Source of the DNA: Timema cristinae
Lineage: Eukaryota; Arthropoda; Insecta; Phasmatodea; Timematidae
Direction: 5' to 3'
Assembly (NCBI GenBank): GCA_039000515.1
Contig: JBCFYV010000012.1
Coordinates: 115,393,949 to 115,457,948 of the forward strand
Length of the DNA: 64,000 nt
In this document: positions 48,102-60,900 of the stretch, piece after piece
How the letters are laid out: the number at the start of each line of letters is the position of its first letter
How positions within the stretch are numbered: the first letter of the stretch is position 1
Translations under genes and position numbers: made by a program
The notes under the pieces: model-generated
Told to the model about the DNA's origin: nothing
The model's database searches: none
Seen by the model: only the letters and a program-made list of their open reading frames with translations

Positions 48102-48975
48102 TCAGCAGTCGCAACGACTACCAGGAGACGGTACTGGGGACGGTGGAGGGGGCAGAGGATTGAAGTAGGTGGAGGACCTACCAGCTGAGGAGGGTGAAGG
48201 GGGACAAGAGGAAGGCAACACTCCCCCATCACTGTGGTAATGGGACCGGGGGGTCGGAGGTGGGGGAAACGGGTCGGAGTCGTACTCGGACCCTGGTGGG
48301 GGGTAATACCTGTGCCTACCCTGGGGACTGAAGGGGTAGTTGGAGTCTGACTCGTCACACACGTCTGTGCTACAAGGGGTAGGTGGGGGCGGTTGGTTGA
48401 TGGTCCGGTAGTGCCGATATGGTCGGAACCTGGAGGCGCCCGAAGAAGAACAGCAGTAGTCATCGCGACACATCCGTCGGTTTGAATCTGCTGTAGTGGC
48501 AGGGCTGGGCGGTGGGTTCAAGGTTTCCCTGGGGTAGCACAGCAGCGATGACGAAGATACCAGAAGAGGGGCACCTTTAGGGACACCCTCTGTGGTTGAA
48601 CTTGAGGCACCGGTGATGTGACTCCTGTCATAGCTGTTGGACGTTGTGCTGCCATTCAGCATCGACATGCGGACACCGTCCATATTGGGCTTGGCACTCT
48701 TGCCCCCGACACGGTGGCCATTCTTCTGTAACACCCCCACGGGGCAGACAGGCTTGGGTATTCCCCTGGCGGGCTTGGGGGAGAGTGGATCTCCTGCAGA
48801 GTCGCCCAGTTCATCGCTGAGGGGGTCGCCATTGGAGCCGCTGATGTACCGGTGGCAGTAGTAGAGAGCAGCAAGCACCGTTATCACCACAACACCCGTT
48901 GTTAGTACCACAGCAACATACGTGCTCTTATTTGAATGTCTGGTGACTCGACGCGATGATTGTTGGCTTTGGAAA
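48102..48975 (-). CDS. arr: arrow last exon: transmembrane helix and cytoplasmic tail
   Basis: About 290 residues ending at TGA (48104-48102). The acceptor is most likely GTGTGTTAAG at 48976, with TTTCCAAAG slightly downstream as an alternative in the same phase. A short basic stretch is followed by one hydrophobic segment ([20 protein letters not shown]). The tail holds the Tyr-Asp-Arg-Ser-His segment with TGASSS, then [44 protein letters not shown] and PPPPSPVPS. These are the five phospho-motifs A-E that bind Axin after phosphorylation by GSK3 and CK1 in LRP6. The fifth motif has no Ser/Thr at the usual CK1 position. The exon is strikingly GC-rich against its AT-rich surroundings. Confidence 0.95.
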
Positions 48976-51900
48976 CTTAACACACAAAAGATTGAAACAA
49001 TCATTCAGAGCAAGGCAGGCCACAAAAAATATAGGAGGAGCAGATAACAGAAAGTGTGAAAGTGAGAGGAGAAGAATGGTGGAAACAGTTGAGATTATGA
49101 AGATTCAGGGTGTATTATGGCTGATCAATATAGACCCCCTGATTTGTGGTAAATAATCTTTTTTATAACAAATAGAAAAATTACAGCTAAAATTCGAGAA
49201 CAAACCAAAGATAGGAGGTTTTTTAAAAAAAATATATATATGATTTATTTTCATTGTTTTTTTAAAATATTTTCCTTTGTTTATATGGTCGTTATATTAG
49301 CCCACTGAGGGAACTTTTTTTTGTTATTGTTAGAGGCAACAAAATATCATTATGAATGTTTTAATACTACCATAAGATATTTTTAAATTAATTACATTAT
49401 TTTTTTATGTTATTTTACATATGCTAAATAAAACTAATTGAATCTTTTCACAAAATTGATTACTCTTAGTTCTCTATACAATGGTCAATTATGTCAATTT
49501 TAATGAGGATTAACAATATCAAAAACTATACACATTTTTACCAAGTAGTAGACAACATTGTTATTTGCCTGAAATTGTCAGAAAATAATAGTACCAACTT
49601 CACTATTATAATTTTCTTAATATTCTTATAACAGGTCCAAGTTATATTTCCCTTTACAAAATGGCCAATATTTACAATTTTAGAGGTTAAGTTTAGCCGT
49701 CATTTTTTTAAAATCCCTACTACTTATTACACTACATTAGTTTGAGCAATTTTTTTTTACCATTTTTAGTTTAAAGATGCCTTTCATTGCGAAGGCCACT
49801 TTTTAAATTCAAGGCAAAGTCAAAGCGAAGCTTAAAGTTTGTGAAGAAAAGTCAAAATTAAAGGCCTATATTAATAATTAATGCACAGAGGCTTACTGAT
49901 AAGCTTAGTAAATTACCAAAAAAGGTTTTAATATTTATTTACATTGTGGAGTTGATAAAATTATTTTGCAAATTTACATATGCATGTCTTTTATCTGCAT
50001 TTTTATGATAATAATTATAAATTAAATTCTGTATCAGTTTTCCATTTTCCGTATAAGCCATTTTGAATAATAAAGAAAATGCAAAGAAGATATGAAAAGC
50101 TTCTGTGACAAAATACATTTGTACATTTGTCACAGATAATTCCAAAGAGATAGAATATTAAGGACCAAACATTAAGACGCGAGCTGGAATGATATAGCAC
50201 AACTAAAGTGATTTCTCTACTTCATACCAGTTCCCTCGGTGTTATTTATTTATAGGTACTTTTATTTTTGGCAAAATTATATTGGCGATGGTGAATATAA
50301 AATATTAACATTTACTTACCTGCTTTTGATCTATGCTTATGTTATGGTAGTTAAATTACTAGTTGGTGTTAAAATTCTGTTTAGTAACAGTTTTAAAATG
50401 ATCAAATATTGAAATATGTAATATTTAATCAGATAAAATTAAATCGTTTGATAGTTTATCGATGTTTTATCCTTCCTTCAAAATTTTTTTGAATATGCAG
50501 ATGCAGAGGTTATTGTAGATGTCGAAGTCGAAGCCGAGGGAGATTTGACCTTCATCTGTGACTACCGACTTTTCGAAGCTTCGCACACCATTAAATTTCA
50601 AAACTGATATCTAACATTTTATTTGACAAAATCCTATTTTTTATTTACCATGAATCAGAGTTTATATTTGTTACTAATTTACATTTGAATCAACAAATTG
50701 GTCATAATTCACAATTGAAAGGGCAATAAGTTGTTTTTTTTGCACATGTATTATGAATTATAAAATGCTACGATGAACTTCAAATATGTTTTGATAACCA
50801 TTTTAATGTTCCTAATAAAAGATCGTAAAAAAAGTCTCGCAAAATTTTCGTGTATCTAGTGATCAATGGTATTCATGTAAATATGCAGTAGAGTACCAAT
50901 CATCTGACAAACAGGCCCAGGTCTGCACCAAAAATGCCAGATAATGTGTACACGAGCAATGGGCAGATGAGAGCTATATATAGCAGCCCCACCGGTGAAA
51001 CTTCGACACGTTATCCAAACAAACTCACCCCCTATGGTGCACGCCGTATGCTTCTCATCACTACCGTCGGCGCAGTTCTCCCAACCATCGCACAGCTCAG
51101 ACTCGGGGATGCACTGATCCGTGCTGACACACATGAACTCTCCTGGGGCTTTGCAGCAATGGGACTCGTCAAAGTCGTCGGGGCACTGAGAGGTACCATC
51201 ACACACCCATGACATGTCTGTAGTGGAAAAAAGAAACCTTTATTAAACCTCACGTGTATTTTTTAGTTGCCAGTGCATGAGCTAGACAAACAGTATAAGA
51301 AGTGCAAGTTTTAAGGAAACATTCTACAATTCACTGTGAGAGAAAATAGGAAAGTGGAGTGAATGGAGTTATCAGGGGAGCAGGGATTACATGGGGTAGG
51401 GAGCGGAGAAAGCATAACTGAGATGGTATGGTCATATAATGATGGAAAAGGATAGAATACTAAAGAGAATGATGAAGATAAAGTATGGCGAAAAAAGACC
51501 GCTAGAAAGACCAAGAAAGATATGGGAGGAGCAGATACACAAATTGTGCAAGTGAGAGAATTTTATTATTATTATTTAGCACCGCGTCTTACTACCTGTT
51601 CAGGTTATACCTTTAAGTACTAATTACGCTAATGGATGGGAATTGGGAAGGTTGAATTAGAGGAAGTGAACCCGCAATTTGTGTGGAGGGAGAGTGGAAA
51701 ACCATTTAAGAAAAACCACCCCAGTTCACCCGACCGAGATTTGAACCTCGATCTCCCCGTCCTCGGCGGTCGAGCTCAACACGACAAGCGCGTTAGCCAA
51801 CTACGCCAGCGAGGCGAGTAAGTGAGAGAAGAATGGAAGTGATTAGAGGAGGAATGGTGAAAGGATAGAGGAAGATGGAGGAATTTTACTATGCTAAGCC

Positions 51901-54900
51901 GGCCATAGGCTCAAAAATCGATGATGATGATGATGATTACAATTAACTTGAAAAATATATAATAAACACATACACATAAATGGTAAAATAGAAAAAGATG
52001 TCAGACTCACCTTTTTTGGTCTACCAGTGACGGAGGTCAAGGGTTCGAATCTTAGCTTGGTGCAATGAGGTAGTTTTTGTATATATTTATTTTACTCTTT
52101 CGCAAATAAGATCCTGGTAAATTTTCTCTTAAATTCTACCTTACTCATCCCAGCCTTGGTTATAAATAGAAATTTAATTTCTGTAAATTTGAAGAGTAAA
52201 AACAATTTGAAAATATCATAATATGTTAAATAAATAGTGGCCTATTTAAAAAATGAATTCCTCTTGAACAAGAGCGCACTCACCAATGCACTGTCCGCTG
52301 TGGCATTTAAACTGGTCCGGCCTGCAGTCTGGGCAGCCCCTCTCGTCACTCGAGTCGGGGCAGTCAGTCTGCCCGTCACACCGCCATGACGCAGGGATAC
52401 ACTCGGTGCTGGTGGCCGGCGAGGCGCAGCTGAAGTGGTCAGCCCCGCATGCCGGCGGGGAGGAGCAGGTGCGTCTGTTCTCGTGGAGGATCATCCCCAC
52501 CGGACATGAGCACACTGCTGGGACTGTCGTAGAATTGGAAGGTGTCGCGTGGCACAGGTGCGAGCAGCCTCCCGCGTGGTTCTCGGGGCTGCATCCGTGG
52601 TTAGCAAGCATCTGCGACAAGAGAACAGGTACTGTTTATTCGATGGGGAATATCATCTCAAGGGAATGTCAGTTTTGAAGCTTCAAAACCACTCAAAACA
52701 TTCCTCAATCATCTTAGAATGTTTTGTTGTAACCCTGTTAAAACATGACTTTGTTTGAAGAAGGCTAAATCAGAACTTTTCTTTAAAGCGATATTTATAA
52801 ATTCATAAATTCGTATCTATTGCCCATTTCTTGTGTTTTATCATTTATTTTATTCTTTATTTTTACATGTTCCTATCTAGTGTCCTATTATTCTTTACAA
52901 ATTTCCCTTTTCTCCCTTATGCCACCCCCTTCCCCCCATTTTAGGAAGTTGTGTTGTGTGTTTCACTCCCCTCACTGGTGAGTTCCGACAGAATGAAACC
53001 TAAGTCGAGGGGATTAGGCAGTTCTTTAAGAGGCAGCCATTATCTCTTTGTCCAGTGGCATCAATGTAAATTGTGAACTGTTTTCTTCTTTTCATTGTAA
53101 AAGCCATATCATGTTTGTTCCTTTTATATGTTTCTATCCAATGAAGAAAGCCCACCTAGGGAAAGAGGGGAAAATGTGGTAAGCATCAAATGAACAAAGG
53201 TGACATCATTTTTTCTTCTATTCTCCATAGTAGACATAGTCAAAACACACATTTGAACACTAATTATAACACAAAATGAGTACTCAAATTTGTGTTAAAA
53301 TTAATGTTTAAATGTGTGTCTGACTATTTCTACTATGGAAGAAAGAAGAAAGAAAGACGATCTCATCTTTGTGCAATGGATTCTTCCCACATTTTTCCTT
53401 TCTCTCTAACAGGGTTTTCTTAATTAAATTTATACTTATTAGTTTATTTTTCGGTTTTCTTTCTTTTTATAAATTTCCATTATTAATAAATTATTTAGCT
53501 ATTGGGCCACCTCATTTTTAAACAGTTTTCTAGTTTTGCAATAAAACACTTTGTAAATTATATTTAGGGTCTAAAGAAAAATAAATGTGCAAAATTAGTT
53601 TTTTTACAACTTTTTTTTTAAATATACAAATTTAGATTCAGCTTTAGGAACATTTCAATTATTGTGTCTATAATAATTAGTGTCTAATTTTATTGTGTGA
53701 GTTGAAAAAAATAAATAAATTTTTCTCTTGTAAATACAAAATCATATTACTGGCATTAGATATTTGTGGTGAGATAAATAAAGTAATGACTATCGACACT
53801 GATTTTTGTAATACTCTTTTAACTTGGGGTATTTAACGTGTTTTTTCTAAACCCACTGATGATATCAGCTCACAGCTTGTTTCTTCTAGAACAAACACAA
53901 CACACAAACCTCAGGCCATTCAAGGAAAGCCTCAAATTCAAAAATGATAAGGAGTTTTTGAACACGCTGAAAGATTTCTGTAATATTGGGTGGGACCCCA
54001 ATAGTTAAATTACATATCGGTACTCGGCTATGAAAAAACAATGTTGTGGAGAAACTTCTACATTTACTATATAATAACCCACAAATCAAAACTTTACCCC
54101 CTTACAATTTACTATAATAGGTGATGATGGTGGTGGAAAATAAATCAGCCTAAAACAAACTATTAATAGGCCTGAGCACTATATCAACAAAAGTTCAAGC
54201 TCATTAAAGAATATAATTGGCCAAGAAACCTTAAAGTCATGAAAACAAAAACTAAGTTAATTATAAGTGTTCTGAATTGGCCTTTTGTGACTCCCAATTC
54301 ACTCACAACCCCTCATATATTCCCTTGAATTCTTGTTCATCTAACGGTCGTTACGGGGACCAGCTGTTGAGATAACTGTCCATTTGGTGGTCCCAGCACA
54401 CGGATTTCCACAAAGTCCAAGTTCAGCGATACAAATAGCTCAAGAACACATACCTTTCCAGCGATTGTTTAGTTACCTCTTAACATGCGTCCAATCCTTA
54501 TCAAGGACACTCTTGGGCTCCTTCAGATAATTATCTTTCATCACAAGCAATATTTTCCTTGCCACACGATTATTTTTGGACCTTTAGCATTCACGATCCT
54601 TCTACAGTCATGCGTCTCTCTCAAGCTAATTTTTTTAACAACAATACTTTTGTCCGCATCCATCGCTGCCAACTCACAAATACAAATCCCCCCAACTACA
54701 CAACTAATTTATTTAAGTAAGCTATGAATTACATATACATACAAAGTGGTTTAGTTATGAATAATTAGGACTGCCATTCTTACCAAGAGATACGAATAAA
54801 TATTTACCCAACTCAAGGAGTATTATGTGGATGGAAAGTTGGAAATACCCTTATTTGCAAAATATTTTTCTTTTGACTCAGACTTTTTTTTATTTATATT

Positions 54901-57900
54901 ATAAACAAATATACATATTACCCGAACTACCGAATAGATCAAAAAGATCTCCTGCCTGGGGGTTGGAGGTAGAAATAATGATTAAAAAAAAATCAATGAT
55001 TAACCCTCAGAGCGCCCACCTCACATCTTCTCCCTAAATAAAAGTGAGGTGGCAGCACGTGGTGGATGTAGTAGGGAATGAGCCAATCAAACCAATAATT
55101 CTTTGGGGCGGAGGGTGGCATAAGAAAAATCACTTACAACGCCAGAAATGGAACCTGGGACCCTTAGCCCAGTAGGCATACACATTATCGGCCCTTGGAT
55201 ATTACTGATGTATGTACCTGTTTAGACGGGAAGTTGACGGCGACGAGATGAGTGAGTTGGGCGATGCGGGCCAGCACAATCTGTCTGCCGCCCCCTGACC
55301 TCTTGTTGACCCTCTCAATGTGCTGCTGGTCCCGATCGAGCCAGTAGAGGTGGTCCCCGTGGACAACAAGACTCGTCTCCGTGACCAGCTGGGTGCGAGC
55401 CAGCACTCTCCTGAAACAAACACAATTGTATTTTGGAATAAGCTTTTCAAATCCTTGAATCCCTTAAATTTGTTTGAATATTTGATATCTGAGGATTCAA
55501 AAAGGTTTCAAATCAAGATTTTAAAAATTTATAAAATGTGAAAATACATTTAGTTTAATGGTAAATTAATGGTTTGGGGTTTGGCTCTGTTACTTGTTGT
55601 TAAGTTTGTTTCTTTTTTTTCATATGATTCACAAGTGCTATTAAAATACTCAGATTTACACTTTTTATTTCTTCAAATCAAAAATTGCACTTTTTTTTAT
55701 CCTATAATTTTGAATAGCCTTAAGGATTTGAAGATTCAATGATGCCATTCTTTATTATAATAGCTAAAGACCCTATATTATGGCAAATAAATCTTAAACC
55801 AATGTATTTGGAGTTGTTTCACTTGAAAGTAGTGTTATCACTGAGAACTACTACTAGCACTGCCCAGTGGCCGACAATTGAACCTGGTATAAGGAGGGCA
55901 ACAATACTATCATGAGACTGGTGTTTCCTTGTCTGTGGTCTCGGGGCGTGTTGATGGGATATAAATGATAATCAAACTTAAGATACAACAGTCTCTCTGT
56001 ATATAAATTAATCAATAATAGGAGTGTGCAAAACTTAAAAACTTTTGACTTCGTTTCAAAACAAATATCAGCTTCAACTTATATTAAAAAAAAAAATTCA
56101 GCCTTTGACACTAATGTAGCCTCGTCAATAAGAATATTAACAACTAAAATACACAATTTATGTTCAATTATCGCCCTATTGAGCTGTTAACTATATTACA
56201 AATCATTATTCATATGGCAGAAATCAGAAGAAATTGAAATGCAACTAGTGATAACTTGGTTTTATCAGATTAAAATGAAATTTTACAAACAATTGAGCCA
56301 TAAAACATTTTTCAAGTGATTTTTATTACATAAAGTTAAATAACCACAACACATATTTTTAAAGCATAAAACAACTAACAAATAATATTCAAACTTCGAA
56401 TCAGACACCTTAGCTCAGTCAATAGAGTGAATGTCTACTGACCAAAGGGTCCCGGGTCCTATTACCGGCATGGCTGAAAATGTATCATTGGTGAAATGTG
56501 GGTTTACCCTTTCATAGTAATAAATTAACGGCCGGGGAATGGAAGTTAGGCATATATCTCTGCAAGGAAAACCTTTTCTTTATAGAGATAAATTATATAT
56601 TCGCATCCAATGTCCTTTTCCTGTGTTTGTCCTTTGTGTTATACCTTTTACATGTTCCAATCTATGTGTCCTATCATTCATTACAATTTTCCATTTTCTC
56701 CCTTTAGTGTTTTTTTTTTTTTTTTTCCTCTTTTAGGAAGTTGTGTTGAGGGTTTCACACTCCTCCCTGACGAGTTCCGATAGAATGAAACCTAGGTCGG
56801 GGGAGACAATCGATTTTCTTTGTCCAGTGGCAGCAGTGTAAAGTGTGAACTATGTTGTTCTTTTCATTGTAAAAGCCATATTGTGTTTATCTCTTTTCTA
56901 TGTTTCTATCCACCTTTCCTATCCCTTCTTCCAAATATAATACAATATAAGGAATATGAAGCTACGACAGGCGTAGCAAGCCGGCAGTGTTTATGACGTG
57001 AAGTACACTTTAGCTTCGAGAACCTTTCATATAATTTAATTGTATTTGCTTTGAAGTGAAAAAGTGGACTTAGTACACCTCTAATGCAAAGTGTTTAAGA
57101 ACGTAATGCTAGTATATTTAATGCCTTATGTGCTGCCTACCTTCCTTTTCCGAAGAGGTCCGAGGTCTCGAGCGTCTTCAAGTGAGCCCAGAACAACAGA
57201 TCATCCACTCTATCCACGGCCAGGGCTGCAAACATATCCAGGTCGGAGGCGATCACAATGCGTTTCTGTCCATCCATCAGAGCTCTTAGGATGCGAGGAT
57301 TGGAGCCAACGTCTGTCCAGAACATCAACCTGTAGTATATAATTAAATATACAAAATCAGGGAGTAAAGGTGTGCTATGGTTAAAAAAATACGGCTTGCC
57401 TTCAAAACAAATATTATCTTGGACTTCGCTTCGACAATTATGAAGCATTGCCAGTAAAAATATTGACAGCTAAAATTCAATTTATTGTCAACTATTGCCG
57501 TTTTGAACTGTTATATACATAAAAAATCGGTAATCATATGGAAAAAATCTGAAGAAATTGAACTGCAATTTGTGATAATAGCTTGATTTATCCGAGGACA
57601 GCAAGGGGAGTTGCTGTATAGGTGTGTTTGAAACCTGCTATGGAGGAGATAAATATGCTAAAGCCTGATACACACTAGGAAACATTGTTTGCCAACATGT
57701 TGCCCTTGTTTCAGAAAAAGTTGGCCAACATTTTTTATGTTGTCGACAACAAGCAACATGATCCAATCTCTGCTATTCACAGCGAGTACATCAGTTATTG
57801 TTAACTCATTTTGTCATGACGTGGTCAGTCGAAAAAACTCTGGAACTGATTGAATGAAGTATTTCATACAAATACACTGTTGTTGGATGTAACAATCGAG

Positions 57901-60900
57901 GACTATAAGAATCGCGTAAATTACAGGATGTTTTTAATAAACTAGGTAGACACTTAGTCACATATGCAGCAGAAAAGTGAAGAGACTAGGAAAGTGGAGG
58001 ACATGGGAATGAAGTTTGTGAGAAGTATGTCACAAGGAGAAACAAGATTATGAATGAAGTTATCCGGGAAAGAGTAGGAGTACAGGGAGTACATGAGATG
58101 GTAGAAGAAGCAAGACAGAGATGGTATGGAATGTAATGAGGATGTTGGAGTACATGAGATAGTAGAGTAAGCAAAGGTTGAGGTGGTATGGGCATGTAAT
58201 GAGGATGTTAGAGTACATGAGATAGTAGAGGAAGCAAGACTGAGATGGTATGGACATGTAATGAGGATGTTGGAGTACATGAGATAGTAGAGGAAGCAAA
58301 GGTTGAGGTGGTATGGGCATGTAATGAGGATGTTAGAGTACATGAGATAGTAGAGGAAGCAAGACTGAGATGGTATGGACATGTAATGAGGATGTTGGAG
58401 TACATGAGATAGTAGAGGAAGCAAAGGTTGAGGTGGTATGGGCATGTAATGAGGATGTTAGAGTACATGAGATAGTAGAGGAAGCAAGACTGAGATGGTA
58501 TGGACATGTAATGAGGATGTTGGAGTACATGAGATAGTAGAGTAAGCAAAGGTTGAGGTGGTATGGACATGTAATGAGGATGTTAGAGTACATGAGATAG
58601 TAGAGGAAGCAAGACTGAGATGGTATGGACATGTAATGAGGATGTTAGAGTACATGAGATAGTAGAGGAAGCAAAGGTTGAGGTGGTATGGGCATGTAAT
58701 GAGGATGTTAGAGTACATGAGATAGTAGAGTAAGCAAAGGTTGAGGTGGTATGGACATGTAATGAGGATGTTAGAGTACATGAGATAGTAGAGGAAGCAA
58801 GACTGAGATGGTATGGACATGTAATGAGGATGTTAGAGTACATGAGATAGTAGAGGAAGCAAAGGTTGAGGTGGTATGGGCATGTAATGAGGATGTTAGA
58901 GTACATGAGATAGTAGAGTAAGCAAAGGTTGAGGTGGTATGGACATGTAATGAGGATGTTAGAGTACATGAGATAGTAGAGGAAGCAAGACTGAGATGGT
59001 ATGGACATGTAATGAGGATGTTAGAGTACATGAGATAGTAGAGTAAGCAAAGGTTGAGGTGGTATGGACATGTAATGAGGATGTTAGAGTACATGAGATA
59101 GTAGAGGAAGCAAGACTGAGATGGTATGGACATGTAATGAGGATGTTAGAGTACATGAGATAGTAGAGGAAGCAAAGGTTGAGGTGGTATGGGCATGTAA
59201 TGAGGATGTTAGAGTACATGAGATAGTAGAGTAAGCAAAGGTTGAGGTGGTATGGACATGTAATGAGGATGTTAGAGTACATGAGATAGTAGAGGAAGCA
59301 AGACTGAGATGGTATGGACATGTAATGAGGATGGAGAGGAAGAAAATACCAAGGAGAATGATGGAGGTGATATAGGAAAAAGACCATAAGGGAGACGAGC
59401 GGATAATAAAAAGTGTGCAAGTGAGAGGAGATGAATGGCAGTAATCAAAGGAGGAAGATGGAGGCATTTTAGTAAACTTATCCGGCCCCATGCTGGAAAT
59501 TGATTATGATGATGATGATGAACTGGATTTATCAGAATAAAACAAATAATTACAAAAAATTACATAATAAAACACTTTCCCAGTAATTGTAGCACCTAAA
59601 GTTTTATAACTAGCCACAATGTAATATTTTTTTCAGACATAAAACACTAAACAAAAAAATTCAAACTTCAATTTGGCTTCGAGAAAATTTCAAATATTTG
59701 TATTCACTGTGAATTGAAGGAGTGGACTATATCCACTTGCAACAACTCAAAACTTAGGCAATAGAAACTTTCACAACAATGGGTAAACAAATCCAGACTA
59801 CCCTTTGGTTTAAATTTAATAATTATCATATTTATTATTTCGATTAGTCTTGGTCTTGTAGATATTTTTAATTATTAATTTTTCAGCAAGCTATTAACAC
59901 AAGATCAGTAGAACAAAAAAATATATAGTTCTTAATATTGCCATTTTGTTTTGATACCAGAACAATCTGTGAGTGGGATTTGATAGTAAGGACTCAAAAT
60001 TTTTTGTGTAGATCGATTCCTGATTCTTTCAATTAAAGTAGAAAATAAGGGTATCAAGGAATAGAATTTTTAATGCTTAAAAATGAGGTGGCCCAATAGC
60101 TAAATAATTTTATTGCCAAGGAAATTGATAAAACAAAGGAAAAATAGACTAAGAGTAAATGTGATGAAGAAAGCCCACCTAGGAAAAGAGGAAAAATGTG
60201 GAAAGAATCCAATGCACAAAGTTGACATCGTCCTTTCTGCTGTCTTCTATAGTAGAAATAACTATTTATATTTTCCTCTTTTCCTAGGTGGGCTTTCTTC
60301 ATCACATTTATTCTTAGTAGTCTATTTTTCCTTTTTTCTTTAGTTTTATTAATTTCCTTTATTATAAAAGGAATAGAATTTGACATCCTTAATAATGTTG
60401 TTGTGATAAACCGCTGACAACAAAATTGTTAAATCCAGATTAAACACAAATTAAAATAAAACATAATCGAGTTTTGAATTTGAAATATTTTCAAAACTTC
60501 GACTTTGTAAATATCCTCCAGGATTCAATGTAAGCCTGTCAGGCTTTTGGGGTTAATGCTGACAAGGACTAACCCTTTCTCCGGGTGGAGGGCAATATTC
60601 CGAGGCTTCTCTCCTTCCGCCTTGGCGAACACCACCCCGACAGAGGAGCCATTGTCGAGCCGCGTGACATTGATGGTGTCTGCGATGGCGCAGGTCCAGT
60701 ACAAGAACCGGCCGTAAGGGTCCACCGCAAGGTCATATGGGTGGTGGTTTCCGCCAGGCACCAGTGGGCCGGCGTGTGTGCCGTTGTCATACACTCGCTT
60801 TATGGACTGTGCGCGGCCATCAACCTGCCAAGAAACCCACGTGACGGATTATGGTGTGATCCTACCATACGTCTTGCACCATAGTGGAACATTACAACGT

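Noticed and set aside
48050..48463. Open frame of 137 codons overlapping the arrow last exon
   Set aside because: It is a different frame of the GC-rich arrow tail; the arrow frame has the known motifs.
49550..49602. Missing arrow exon between TTTCAG and TTG|GTAAAA
   Set aside because: The 27-base interval has the wrong length for the required phase and reads TAA in that phase.
50309..50420. Missing arrow exon at the strong donor GCAG|GTAAGT
   Set aside because: Every nearby acceptor gives a stop or the wrong phase.
50510..50610. Plus-strand acidic frame reading [18 protein letters not shown]
   Set aside because: Simple GAAGTCGAAG-type repetition in an intron; similar low-complexity text recurs near 57.4 kb.
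57954..59491. Many minus-strand open frames of 86-163 codons reading [18 protein letters not shown] repeats
   Set aside because: They are frames through the 62-63 bp LINE-derived satellite and have no independent support.
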